From NCBI GenBank assembly GCA_016795485.1, contig JAEUHM010000061.1, positions 1 to 64,000 of the forward strand: DNA of 64,000 bases. Reading direction: 5' to 3'. Shown here piece after piece: positions 51,557 to 60,782 of this stretch. Below the pieces are notes generated by a model. It was given only the letters and a program-made list of their open reading frames with translations, was not told where the DNA came from and did not search any database. The position numbers and the translations under genes were made by a program. Source of the DNA: Verrucomicrobiaceae bacterium (lineage in GTDB: Bacteria; Verrucomicrobiota; Verrucomicrobiia; Verrucomicrobiales; Verrucomicrobiaceae). The stretch's first letter is position 1, and every line of letters begins with the position of its first letter.

Positions 51557-54106
51557 ATGAAACACTGCATTTTGGCACTCTTGAGTGCCAGTGGGTCTAC
51601 GCTGCTCGCAGCAGACTGGATCGTAATTAAAGTCGCCGAAGCCGAAGGCTTTGTGAGAACGCACGCTCATATTCCGTCTACCGGGGAACTTGTCCTTGGA
51701 AACGGTGGGCAAATGTTTAAGCAGCAGGGATTCGGCGGAAGGACACTGGAGCCCTTCGAGCTTGGGTCGCTCATTGTTGATCCATCGTTCATTGCCACAT
51801 CTACGTCTGGCGGACTTTTGGGAGCCGGAGGCTTTGGGAGCACAGGCGTATATCCTTTTGAGCCATCTGCTCCCACTCAGGCCCCTGGCGCTGCACTCGC
51901 AACACTCCAGAACTTCGACGGAGTGTTCTGGAAGCATCCGGTGCATCAGACCTCGGGCTGGATAGTTGGCGGAGGTAATGGCACGCTCACGAGCGGGCCG
52001 TTTGGTGACTTCAAGCAGCACAACCTGACCTTCGTCTCCACGGATGGCTCGACGGTGAAAGCAATCACTGGCGACCTGAGTACCTACAGCTCCGGTATGG
52101 CGACGAACAACCAAGGAGACCTCTACCTTGGAACGTCAGACACGAACCCCGTGTTGAATAACAGGGTTCTCATGTTCTCTGCTGACGCTATTCACGGGGC
52201 AATCACTGGCAGTGCACTCACGGTTAACGAAGCATCGAACACAGGGAGTCTGCCAACGACAGGAAGTCTCGCCCTTGACTCTACTGGGCGTCTGTGGGCT
52301 TCTGGCTTCGAGCGAGACGTGATCTTGATGCGCGACAACTCAGTTGGGATTCGTTTGTTCAAGCCAGATCATCCCGCTATTTTTGGGGCAGGTGGACCCG
52401 TTCTCTATCAAGTAAAGACCTTTACTGTAGCAGGAGTTCATTACGTCAGTTTTCTGGCAAGTGATCAGTACGGTGTCGCTGGCACGCCCGTTTACTATGG
52501 CTGGAAGAAGGTGGATGAGTTGGCTAGTCGCGTGGTTTCATTTGCCCTTACGGCACAGAACGTGTCCGAAAGTAGCGGGGCAGTTTCGGTGGAAGTTCGG
52601 GTATTCCCCGCACCCACAAAGTCCATTACGGTGCCACTGAAGATTTCTGGCACTGCCACAAAAGGTGTCGACTACACGTTGTCCAGCCAGAGCATCAAGT
52701 TTCAGCCTGGCCAAACTTCGAAGACGATCACTCTTAACATACGTCCGGATGTCATTAATGAACCCGGCACGAGTGAAACCATTGTCTTGGAACTGGATCA
52801 TCCAATACCAAACTCTCATTGTGGTATCAGCCTAGTTGGCACGACATCCACTTTGACCGTGAACGATGTCGAATCGCTGCCGGTCGTCACCACGGTCCAA
52901 AATTTCCCAACGCTTCGAGTCGGCACCAGTTTCAACCATCAACTCTCAACGTCTGGTGGCGATGCTATTCAATACTCGGCGACTGGACTTCCCAAGGGGC
53001 TCAAGCTCAACCCGAAGACAGGTGAGATCACCGGCAGGCCAGAAGTGCCTGGTGAGTTTGTGGTGGTTGTTAAGGCTACCAATGCGCTCGGAACAAGTGT
53101 ATCAGAAGCCATACCAATGGAGGTGCAGGCCATAGCGCCGATGCTTGTCGGGCAATTTGTTGCGCTTGGTGATGTCGGAGAGCGACTTGACCTCAACGTT
53201 AAGCCAAACGCTTTCTTCACGGGAGGCTTCAGGGTTGGCAAGGTTCTCCATAAGTTGTCGGATCGAATGGAGACATCTTCAGAAGACGGTGTCTACAGTG
53301 TAATGCTAGCAGGTTATGGCAGCCTCTCGTTCACGATCAACAAGCTTACCGGCAATGTGATGGGCGCTTCGTTTGGTGGGCCTCTAGTTGGCTGGCGTGC
53401 GACGAACGATAACCGCCGAGAGGGACGCCATCACTTCCAGATCGCTCCAGGAGTCGGTGCCAACCAGCCAGAAGGGTTTGGCTTTGGCAGCATTGTTGTG
53501 GATGCAAAAGGACAAGCAATCATCACCGGTCGAGTTGCAGATAACTCCGCCTTTTTATCAGTCTCTCCGGTGAGTAGCAATGGCGATGTCGCTGTCTATC
53601 AACCCTTGTATGAAAATATGGGGCACCTGATTGCCATGCTAAATCTGGATGGCACAAACGATCGAGTCATTAGCGGCAACTTCATGTGGAAGAAGCCACC
53701 TCAGAGTTCTGGTGTCTATGCTGGAGGTTGGAGTCCACAGCTTGTGCTATCCGCATCGGGGGGGCGTTATCGTGCTGTTGCTGGTTCGACCCTCTTTCTT
53801 GGAGCAACTCCTGCTGGTTCGGGCAATGCAGACCTCACACTCTCAGGAGCGGGTATCGCCAGCACTGTGCTTGATGTCTCCATAGCCATCTCACCTGTGA
53901 TGCGGGTCTCCCGGCCCAATAACGTCACTACTTCTCTGAGTAAGGGCCTTGTTTCCGGAAATGCGATCACGGGTGGCGAAAGCTTAGCCTTCAGAGGCAT
54001 CATGGTTCCGAAAACAGGCAGTTTGAGCATTTTTGACGGAACAGTCAGTGGATTCTTTGTGAGGCAGGGAAGAACAGGCCAATTGGAGATCAAGCCGAAA
54101 CCATGA
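51557..54106 (+). CDS. Riboswitch-controlled secreted surface protein (propeller-like, Calx-beta, Ig-like)
   Basis: 849 residues, not a recognised named protein. Signal peptide MKHCILALLSASGSTLLAA. Residues about 19-330 look like a beta-propeller: repeated short strands with GDLYLGTSD, GRLWASGFERD and GGNGTLTSG. A Calx-beta-like domain follows (about 328-437; GTATKGVDY and IVLELDHP), then a putative-Ig (PIG-like) domain (about 441-524; YSATGLPKGLKLNPKTGEITG). The C-terminal part (about 528-849) matches the end of the protein at 4947 (FGFGSIVVDAKGQAIITG, LYENMGHL, FMWKKP). Just downstream of a predicted cobalamin riboswitch, which suggests a role in cobamide capture or use, possibly like Bacteroides BtuG, a surface beta-propeller. 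This is inference; no TonB-dependent receptor is nearby. Confidence 0.72.
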   Translation: MKHCILALLSASGSTLLAADWIVIKVAEAEGFVRTHAHIPSTGELVLGNGGQMFKQQGFGGRTLEPFELGSLIVDPSFIATSTSGGLLGAGGFGSTGVYPFEPSAPTQAPGAALATLQNFDGVFWKHPVHQTSGWIVGGGNGTLTSGPFGDFKQHNLTFVSTDGSTVKAITGDLSTYSSGMATNNQGDLYLGTSDTNPVLNNRVLMFSADAIHGAITGSALTVNEASNTGSLPTTGSLALDSTGRLWASGFERDVILMRDNSVGIRLFKPDHPAIFGAGGPVLYQVKTFTVAGVHYVSFLASDQYGVAGTPVYYGWKKVDELASRVVSFALTAQNVSESSGAVSVEVRVFPAPTKSITVPLKISGTATKGVDYTLSSQSIKFQPGQTSKTITLNIRPDVINEPGTSETIVLELDHPIPNSHCGISLVGTTSTLTVNDVESLPVVTTVQNFPTLRVGTSFNHQLSTSGGDAIQYSATGLPKGLKLNPKTGEITGRPEVPGEFVVVVKATNALGTSVSEAIPMEVQAIAPMLVGQFVALGDVGERLDLNVKPNAFFTGGFRVGKVLHKLSDRMETSSEDGVYSVMLAGYGSLSFTINKLTGNVMGASFGGPLVGWRATNDNRREGRHHFQIAPGVGANQPEGFGFGSIVVDAKGQAIITGRVADNSAFLSVSPVSSNGDVAVYQPLYENMGHLIAMLNLDGTNDRVISGNFMWKKPPQSSGVYAGGWSPQLVLSASGGRYRAVAGSTLFLGATPAGSGNADLTLSGAGIASTVLDVSIAISPVMRVSRPNNVTTSLSKGLVSGNAITGGESLAFRGIMVPKTGSLSIFDGTVSGFFVRQGRTGQLEIKPKP

Positions 54107-56304
54107 TTCAGAAGCGCTCACGGTGGATTTCACGAAAAGGACTGCTCCTAGCCCTTGTGCTCGCCACGTTGTTAGGCGGGGGTTTTGTGACCTACCATCG
54201 TGAGCATCTGCTCTTGTGGCTGGCTGGCGCTTCGACCGCAGTTACACCAGCGGTAGAAGATTCTCATTTTCGGCCACTACCGATCTCGTTCGAGATCAAT
54301 GGGAATGTCAGCGATAACGAACTGGAAGTAGACCTCGCTGTTATCATAGCGGACTGGCAGACTGACGGTGATTCACTGCTCTTGGACCGGCTCACTCCCA
54401 CGGGGATCCAGGCGATACAGGGCTCTGGAGGGCAGGGGTTGAGTCGCCAAGTGAAGACGATGGGAATGTGGTTTCCGGTATTTGATCTTTCGCGTGCCCG
54501 CAGGCGCGATGGTTCCCAGATTGAGTCCACAGCTTTGGGAGTTGATGTCGATCCTGACACAGTTTCCCTGACCAAGATTCCGTTATCCATAGTCGCTGCT
54601 AGCCCTCCCCGTGTCATGGTCGGCGAGACCCTCGACTACACTTTCGGGGCGATTGGAGGCGTGCCTCCCTATCAATGGCATCAGTCGGGGGGAAATTGGG
54701 TAATGGAACAATTGACTGGACGCCTATCCGGGCCTGCTGGCCCCCCGGCAAAGACCCCGATCTCGGTGACTGTCACAGACTCGGTCGGAGCACACGTATC
54801 GATTGATACCGAGGTCGTCGTGATACCAGACCAACCGCTGGTCATTGTGACTGAATCGCTGGGAGTAGTAGAAGTGGAGCAACAATTGTCGATTCAGTTG
54901 GAGGGGAAGGGCGGTGTTTCGCCCTATACCTGGGCACTAACATCTAGTATCGGGCTAACGTGCGATTCAATCTCGGGTAAAGTCACGGGTTCCGTATCAA
55001 ATCCGGGCGACTATGAAGCAGTTATCACGCTCCGTGACGACCAGGGAACTGAAGTGAGCACGACACTACTTATCAAGGTTAGTGAGGGTCTTGAGATCGT
55101 AACGGATTATCTGTTGCCAAGCGCAGAGCCAGAGGTGCCCTACACTCAACTACTTGAGGCAAGAGGCGGCACAGAGCCTTATCGGTGGACGGTCGAGGGT
55201 GATTTGCCGCCGCGATTGACGCTGGATTCATCAGGTCTGCTCAAGGGAATACCGTTTGGCAAAGAGGGGCTGTATCGATTCACTGTGAGGGTCGAGGATT
55301 CGCTTGGATTGCACCACATCAAGGCCATGCAACTCCCCATTATGCAGGCTTTGGTGGCTGTTCCTTCAAGGAGGTGTGCTGGTCTTGCATGGAGAAACCG
55401 TGCGGTTGAGCGGCGTGTGGGCGGAAGAGTGGTCAGTGCTATCATTTCACGTGACGGGCCCGATGGTAGCCGAGAGATTCAGATTGCAGGGAGATCAAAC
55501 TTTGTTGATCGCGGTCTCTCTGAAGGTGCATCATACGATTATCGTCTCGCAGTCACACTTGCGGATGGTCGGAAGGTTTCAGTTGGACGCAAGAAGGTGG
55601 CTATTTTGCCAATTGCATTGGTGAAGGGAACGCATGGGATTCGTGGTGATCCATTTGCGGACAGGGTTGTTTCATACCGACCGCTTTCGGCGAATGGTTT
55701 TGGGGCGCGGCTTCTCCCAGATAACGTATTGGGACCACCAAACGGTATGAGCACGTACGAGCCAGCATTTCGTCCTGAGCATCTTGTCTCACTACACGCC
55801 AGCTCAATTGGTGGAGGAGAGATTGTTCTGGAGTTTACTGACAATATTGTAGCGGCGGGGCAGGGAGAAGATCTCACCGTATTTGAAAACGTGATGTTTG
55901 TGGGCCGCAATCCGCTAAGGCGATTTATGGAGCCTGCAATCATAGAAGTGGCGCTGTTTGATGACGATTGGGTGCGCTTTCCCGCAGTTGTCCTGCCAAG
56001 CGGTGATTCAACTCAGGACGTGTGGCAGCCACAATACTACGCCCAGGGGTTTGCTGGCATCAATGCAACGACAGGTGACAATCCAACAGATCCATCAAGA
56101 AGCGGTGGAGACAGCTTCGATTTTGCTAGGCTCGGACGGTCTGACTTGTCGTGGGTCCGGTTCGTTCGGATTCGTTCCACTGGAGACAATGTGACTTCTT
56201 CGCTTCACGGGGTGATGGTTCGCCATAACCAAGAAATGAATGCCACTTCTGGGGTAGGCTCATCAGGATTTGACCTCGATGCGGTAAGCGCAGTTCACTT
56301 TTGA
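54103..56304 (+). CDS. Membrane-anchored surface protein with Ig-like domains, coupled to the riboswitch gene
   Basis: 733 residues. A single N-terminal helix (residues about 12-30, LLLALVLATLLGGGFVTY) anchors it or serves as an uncleaved signal. Three putative-Ig domains follow at about 163-243, 245-327 and 330-412, with repeated GGVPPYQWH, GGVSPYTW and GGTEPYRWTVEG motifs. The C-terminal domain (about 520-733) resembles a cell-surface-protein module: VLGPPNGMS, GGGEIVLEFTDNIVAAGQGEDLTVFEN, WVRFVRIRS and a final GFDLDAVSAV. Its ATG overlaps the stop of 51557 (ATGA), so both are under the cobalamin riboswitch. A shared role in binding cobamides at the surface is plausible but untested. Followed by a terminator. 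Confidence 0.72.
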   Translation: MIQKRSRWISRKGLLLALVLATLLGGGFVTYHREHLLLWLAGASTAVTPAVEDSHFRPLPISFEINGNVSDNELEVDLAVIIADWQTDGDSLLLDRLTPTGIQAIQGSGGQGLSRQVKTMGMWFPVFDLSRARRRDGSQIESTALGVDVDPDTVSLTKIPLSIVAASPPRVMVGETLDYTFGAIGGVPPYQWHQSGGNWVMEQLTGRLSGPAGPPAKTPISVTVTDSVGAHVSIDTEVVVIPDQPLVIVTESLGVVEVEQQLSIQLEGKGGVSPYTWALTSSIGLTCDSISGKVTGSVSNPGDYEAVITLRDDQGTEVSTTLLIKVSEGLEIVTDYLLPSAEPEVPYTQLLEARGGTEPYRWTVEGDLPPRLTLDSSGLLKGIPFGKEGLYRFTVRVEDSLGLHHIKAMQLPIMQALVAVPSRRCAGLAWRNRAVERRVGGRVVSAIISRDGPDGSREIQIAGRSNFVDRGLSEGASYDYRLAVTLADGRKVSVGRKKVAILPIALVKGTHGIRGDPFADRVVSYRPLSANGFGARLLPDNVLGPPNGMSTYEPAFRPEHLVSLHASSIGGGEIVLEFTDNIVAAGQGEDLTVFENVMFVGRNPLRRFMEPAIIEVALFDDDWVRFPAVVLPSGDSTQDVWQPQYYAQGFAGINATTGDNPTDPSRSGGDSFDFARLGRSDLSWVRFVRIRSTGDNVTSSLHGVMVRHNQEMNATSGVGSSGFDLDAVSAVHF

Positions 56305-56311
56305 TGATAAC

Positions 56312-56345
56312 AAAAAAGGGCACCCAGTTGCGGGTACCCCTTTTT
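56312..56345. terminator. Bidirectional terminator between convergent operons
   Basis: AAAAAAGGG-C-ACCC pairs with GGGT-A-CCCCTTTTT around a short loop (AGTTGC). Both flanks carry A or T runs, so it can stop the riboswitch operon from the left and the exopolysaccharide operon from the right. Confidence 0.85.
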
Positions 56346-56365
56346 ACTGTCAGTGCTCGGTGGAG

Positions 56366-58252
56366 TTATGACTGCTTAGACACCGTAGCCGCGATGCGCA
56401 ACATCTGCTGGTAATAGCCTTCCCAGTTCATTTCGTTATTCTGATTTGCACCCGAGGCACGGCGAGCCCATAGAAATGCCCTCTCGGCGTCAGCAAATCG
56501 GCCTGAGCGCGCATAATGCATGGCAAGAGCGATCCGCGGTTCTTCATGCCAGGGTGCCGCTCGAATGGCGATCCGTGCGCTCACTTGTGCTTCGTCTGTT
56601 CGTCCCAAGGCATCTAAAACGTCCGTGTGTGCTACGGGATACAGATAGTGCCAAGTGTTCAGCTCCACTGATCGACGAAGGTCGGCCTCTGCTTCCGTGA
56701 GAACTGCCAATCCTTTATCTGAGCGTGGACTCAATCCTCCCTTTAATCGTGCAAGACCACGTTGATAACGCCATTCAGGGTTGTGAGGATCGTTGCTGAT
56801 CGCTTTGCTAAGGAGAGCGATCTCGCCGTCGATATCATCTCTCTGACTGGCGAGATTTGCCTGAGTGCCCCAGTAGTCTGATGGCGCCCACCGGAGTGTA
56901 GCCACCACGAGTCCGATTCCACATGTCGCAAGCATAAGTTTTCCAGTGACTCTCAAGCCTGGAATCTTTGGAGGAGAATGAGATGAGAGGCTAAAGCCCG
57001 GATTCATCAAGATCCCAGCCAGTATTCCCCCAAGAACTGCGATAAAGCCGGTGTGGAAGTGAAACTCGAACGTCGCATGCGCGAGGAGTGCAATGCTGGC
57101 AGCCAATGCGCCGATTGCGAGCGCCAATGAGTTGCTCTGAAGTTCGCCCGTTTCTGTATAGCGCCACTTCACAAACCAGTTAACAAAACGCAGCCCATTG
57201 GTCAGATGTAGCAGTATGAGTAGCGCAAGGAGAATCAGACCGATCCACCCATAGTCTGCAAGTACCTGCAAATATTCATTATGAACAAAAATCGGATCCA
57301 ACTGATGATTCGGTGCTGCTGGCTCACGCAATGCCACGCCATACTCAGTAAACATGCGGGAGCCTTTTCCGACCCACGGTGAGAGTTGATGTTGCCACAA
57401 GGCCGACTTCCAAATGCTGCCGCGAACATCTTGTTCAAGTGGGGAGCTGTTTGTCCTCGATTTTATTGCTTCTGCTCCCAGTTGGTAGAGTGTGGCGAGT
57501 AGCAGTGCTCCAATAATGATTCCGCCGGTCATCAACATGCGAAGCAGATGCCGATTTGTTCTCCAGAGAACCCAAATCGAAGCGATAATGAGAACTGAGA
57601 GCCCAATGCCCATTGCCGCCAAACCCGCACGGCTTTTTGTTAGTACGAGGCAAACAGATGCTGCTGTGGCTACAAATGCCATCAGAAGTTTGTAGGTGAT
57701 GCTAGATCGTCCAAAAAAGATGCAGGCACCCATCATCATTAGTGCAGCATTTAGAAACGCGGCGAGGTGATTGGCGTTGTTGAAGAAGCCACCGACGCGT
57801 CCTTCTCCAAATGTTCGCACAAAGTGCGGTACAACGTGGAAACTCGTCCTGCCAGAAACATGTACAGAACTGACAATCAGGTTTCCAACCACTAGCACCA
57901 CTATGCTGATCAATAGCGCCATCCGCCACCCAGGATGGCTTAGTGTCGTAGCGACGAGGACGTACGCAACAAATGCGGCTGCGATCATCATCAGGTCTGG
58001 CCTTGCAAGGACCGCAACGGGTGACCACGTAGCTCTGGCAGCCATGTAAGCTGTGAACAAGACCATCGACAAAAAGCAGAAGTCGCTCGGAGAGGAGAAT
58101 ATTTTCATTTTCCAACTCAGCGCAGCAATGAGTCCCCCCAATCCGATGAGCAGGCACGCTGGCCAGAAGAATAGCAACTCCGTATCAGTCGCTAAGGCAC
58201 CAGAAAGAATGAATCCGGCGATGAGTAGAGAGGCTGAGACGAGTCGAAGCAT
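56366..58252 (-). CDS. O-antigen ligase-family polymerase with TPR tail
   Basis: 628 residues. The N-terminal two thirds hold about ten or more membrane helices, with the family's periplasmic loop motif HNEYLQVLADYGWIG (about residue 320), typical of Wzy_C/O-antigen ligase proteins that transfer or polymerise glycan chains from a lipid carrier. Residues about 450-628 form TPR helices (NPEWRYQRGLARLKGG, LGRTDEAQVSARIAIRAAP, YARSGRFADAERAFLWARR). It is the last gene of the exopolysaccharide operon, one base after the stop of the glycosyltransferase, and is followed by a bidirectional terminator. Ligase or polymerase activity cannot be told apart from sequence alone. Confidence 0.88.
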   Translation of the reverse strand: MLRLVSASLLIAGFILSGALATDTELLFFWPACLLIGLGGLIAALSWKMKIFSSPSDFCFLSMVLFTAYMAARATWSPVAVLARPDLMMIAAAFVAYVLVATTLSHPGWRMALLISIVVLVVGNLIVSSVHVSGRTSFHVVPHFVRTFGEGRVGGFFNNANHLAAFLNAALMMMGACIFFGRSSITYKLLMAFVATAASVCLVLTKSRAGLAAMGIGLSVLIIASIWVLWRTNRHLLRMLMTGGIIIGALLLATLYQLGAEAIKSRTNSSPLEQDVRGSIWKSALWQHQLSPWVGKGSRMFTEYGVALREPAAPNHQLDPIFVHNEYLQVLADYGWIGLILLALLILLHLTNGLRFVNWFVKWRYTETGELQSNSLALAIGALAASIALLAHATFEFHFHTGFIAVLGGILAGILMNPGFSLSSHSPPKIPGLRVTGKLMLATCGIGLVVATLRWAPSDYWGTQANLASQRDDIDGEIALLSKAISNDPHNPEWRYQRGLARLKGGLSPRSDKGLAVLTEAEADLRRSVELNTWHYLYPVAHTDVLDALGRTDEAQVSARIAIRAAPWHEEPRIALAMHYARSGRFADAERAFLWARRASGANQNNEMNWEGYYQQMLRIAATVSKQS

Positions 58253-58253
58253 T

Positions 58254-59528
58254 CTATCTCTTTGTCGTTGCGTGTTTGTATGCTCGCAAAAGTTGCATTG
58301 CGCTGTTTTCCCAACTCAGCTCACTTTCTAATCGCGCTCTCCCAACCCGTCCCATGATCTCTCTGCGGAGAGGATCATCCAACAGTTCAAGAATACCCGC
58401 AGCTAGGGCTTTAGCCGAGTTTTGATGAACATAGAGGGCTGAATCACCTGCTGATACTTTGCCTTCTCGTGTCGCAAACATCACCTGCGGCTTGCTGAAT
58501 GCCATGTATTCGAGGGTCTTATTCATGGTGCAGCAATCGTTGTATTCATTGATGGGATCACACGTTATTCCGAGGTCCATCGTTTGCAGTGCACTACTCA
58601 ACTGGTCATCACTAACCCTCCCAGGCATCTCAACCGTTTCCGTCAGACCTAGAAAGTCGCGAAGTTCTACCATCCGGGTGTACTCTGGACCGTTACCCAT
58701 AAGCAAAAAGTGAATATCGGCACGTCCCAAGTCGGTGACAATGTGGTGAGCTGCTCTGAGAAGGTAGTCCACGCCGTCAAGATTTCCCATGACTCCAATG
58801 TAGGCTACTAGATGCTTTTTGCCTCTGCGGAGTGCTTCACGTGCAGGGAATCGGGTATCGATTTTCGTTGGTGAGGTCCTAACTACAAAGAATGTATCTT
58901 TGGAGCGGTTACTCCTGGTCGCTATGTGATCTTGGACGCTTGCGTTTGTGCAAATAATGGCGTCCGCTGTTGCTAGCGTACACCTCTCAGCAAGCCGAAC
59001 CATCCAATAGAAGAGTCCTCTTTTCCGAAACTTGGCCTCGAACATTTCAGGCCAAAGGTCGTGTGCGTCAAATATGATTCGGATCCCTGCGAGCAGCTTA
59101 AATGGCAGGGCCACAAGAAACAGAAGGTCTGGTGGATTGCAGATGTGAATCACGTCAAACCCACCGTCTCGCCAAGCTTTGATGGCGCATCTCATTTCAC
59201 CCAAGAGTGCGGTTGTATACTCTAGAAGGAATCCGGGGATGCTACTGGCTTCTTTGGAGATCCGGTGACGTAGAATCTTGATTCCCTCGATAGTTTCATA
59301 TCGCTCCATGTGCCCTCGCATCTGAGGACATATGACCGTCACTTGGTGACCCGCATCACGCAATGTACAGGCTTCCTGCCAGACGCGGCGATCAAGAGGC
59401 ACCGGCAGATTCTCTACGATGATAAGAACCCTCTGAGAGTCCAAGTCGTTAGCAGTTACCAACAACTGCCCTCGTAGCTCCAAGGCAGTTGATTGAGTTG
59501 TGGCCAGCCATTTACGTCGATTACCCAC
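58254..59528 (-). CDS. Glycosyltransferase family 4 protein (WbuB-like)
   Basis: GT-B fold transferase, up to 424 residues. The conserved part begins with RVLIIVENLPVPLDRRVW, as in WbuB-type enzymes. FDAHDLWPEMFE, AYIGVMGNLDGVDYLL and EYNDCCTMNKTLEYMAFSKP (nucleotide-sugar binding region) follow. The ATG at 59528 puts 23 extra residues before the conserved start and overlaps the dehydrogenase gene by 73 bp. TTG codons at 59465/59462, just at the dehydrogenase stop, would match homologues better. Belongs to the exopolysaccharide operon; the sugar added is unknown. Confidence 0.88.
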   Translation of the reverse strand: MGNRRKWLATTQSTALELRGQLLVTANDLDSQRVLIIVENLPVPLDRRVWQEACTLRDAGHQVTVICPQMRGHMERYETIEGIKILRHRISKEASSIPGFLLEYTTALLGEMRCAIKAWRDGGFDVIHICNPPDLLFLVALPFKLLAGIRIIFDAHDLWPEMFEAKFRKRGLFYWMVRLAERCTLATADAIICTNASVQDHIATRSNRSKDTFFVVRTSPTKIDTRFPAREALRRGKKHLVAYIGVMGNLDGVDYLLRAAHHIVTDLGRADIHFLLMGNGPEYTRMVELRDFLGLTETVEMPGRVSDDQLSSALQTMDLGITCDPINEYNDCCTMNKTLEYMAFSKPQVMFATREGKVSAGDSALYVHQNSAKALAAGILELLDDPLRREIMGRVGRARLESELSWENSAMQLLRAYKHATTKR

Positions 59529-60757
59529 TGGCCAGAGCGAGCTGATGAAGCGAGCTCGTCAATGGTAGCACACTTCTGTGCGGCAATTACCGTATCGCTG
59601 CCGGCGACCACTTCTGAAGCGGAGTCCCTGAGAAGCCGGGCCAAATGAGGCATCCGTCGATTGATCTCGGTCTGATTTGCTCCCGTTAGACGGGAAAGAT
59701 TCAATGATGGGTCAAAAATATTGATCTCATAGCCCCGGCCTAAAAGCGCCTCTGCTACTCCAACCATTGGACTTCCACGGAGGTCGTCGGTGTCAGCTTT
59801 GAAAGCGAGGCCGAGTATCCCTACCCGCCTGCCATCTTTTGCCATGATGAGTTTTATCAAGGCTTCAAAGTGGGCAGTGTTGGTCGCCAAGGTATTTTCA
59901 AGTAGGGGAAGGTTGACGCCTTCCATACGCGCTAGACTACTAAGTGCGCTAACGTCCTTCGGCAGACAGCTTCCACCAAAGGGATTTCCTGGGCGCATAT
60001 AGTAACGGCTGATATTGAGACGTGTGTCACGACATACAACATCCATGACTCGCGCGCCATCGACGCCGAGATGTTTTGATAGCCTGCCAATCTCATTCGC
60101 AAATCCCACTTTGATGGCATGGAAGTAGTTGCAGGTGTATTTGATCATCTCGGCTCCCTCCCAGTTGAGGAGTTCGGCATCGCTTCCAAGCAAATCAAAC
60201 GCAGATGAATCCTTGGGAGAGTTTCCATTCTGTGTGCCTACAACGGCAAGCGAGGGCGATCTAAAGTCTGCCACGGCGGTGCCTTCTCTAAGAAACTCAG
60301 GACAGTAGCAGATTTCTACAAGCCCGTTGTCAACGCAGGCCGCCATCATTTCCGTCACGATACTGCGCGTGCTACCAGGAAGCATGGTACTTCGGAAGAT
60401 AAGAACGTGCTGCTCTGCCTTCTTGAGAATAGCATCATTTATTTGGGCCGCTACATGCCGGACGAAGTCAAGATTGAGACGACCATTGGACTGACTCGGC
60501 GTGCCGACACAAACGATTGAGACTTGAGTATCGCGAATCGCTTCCATCGCATCGGTGGTGCCAGATAGCAGCCCGCTTGCTTTTCCTTCCCTCAATAGTT
60601 GATCGAGTTCGGGTTCAACGATGGGTGATTGGCCGGATGCAAAGGTTGAAATTTTGCCTGCCTGGACATCCACGCCGATGATGCGATGCCCCTTCTCCAT
60701 CAGGCACCCTGCGGTGACTGCTCCAACATATCCCAGGCCAAAAATGCTAACGTTCAT
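59456..60757 (-). CDS. algD: GDP-mannose 6-dehydrogenase (AlgD-like)
   Basis: 433 residues. The Rossmann start is MNVSIFGLGYVGAV, the UDP/GDP-sugar dehydrogenase middle domain has the RSTMLPGS and PEFLREGTA motifs, and the catalytic Cys264 lies in GGSCLPKDV. The match to Pseudomonas AlgD is close, including CVGTPS, AEMIKYTCN.FHA.KV.FANEIG, NISRYYMRPG, and a C-terminus ending in Cys-Trp, which sets it apart from UDP-glucose dehydrogenases. It oxidises GDP-mannose to GDP-mannuronate, so the operon's glycan probably contains mannuronate or a derivative. The start at 60757 follows the family; 17 extra upstream codons are open. Confidence 0.88.
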   Translation of the reverse strand: MNVSIFGLGYVGAVTAGCLMEKGHRIIGVDVQAGKISTFASGQSPIVEPELDQLLREGKASGLLSGTTDAMEAIRDTQVSIVCVGTPSQSNGRLNLDFVRHVAAQINDAILKKAEQHVLIFRSTMLPGSTRSIVTEMMAACVDNGLVEICYCPEFLREGTAVADFRSPSLAVVGTQNGNSPKDSSAFDLLGSDAELLNWEGAEMIKYTCNYFHAIKVGFANEIGRLSKHLGVDGARVMDVVCRDTRLNISRYYMRPGNPFGGSCLPKDVSALSSLARMEGVNLPLLENTLATNTAHFEALIKLIMAKDGRRVGILGLAFKADTDDLRGSPMVGVAEALLGRGYEINIFDPSLNLSRLTGANQTEINRRMPHLARLLRDSASEVVAGSDTVIAAQKCATIDELASSARSGQWVIDVNGWPQLNQLPWSYEGSCW

Positions 60758-60782
60758 TTGCTGATCTTGTGTGATTCGAGCA

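Noticed and set aside
59456-60757. UDP-glucose 6-dehydrogenase feeding the UDP-glucuronate decarboxylase at 36638
   Set aside because: Sequence motifs and the Cys-Trp terminus fit GDP-mannose dehydrogenase better, so the two enzymes probably belong to different glycan pathways.
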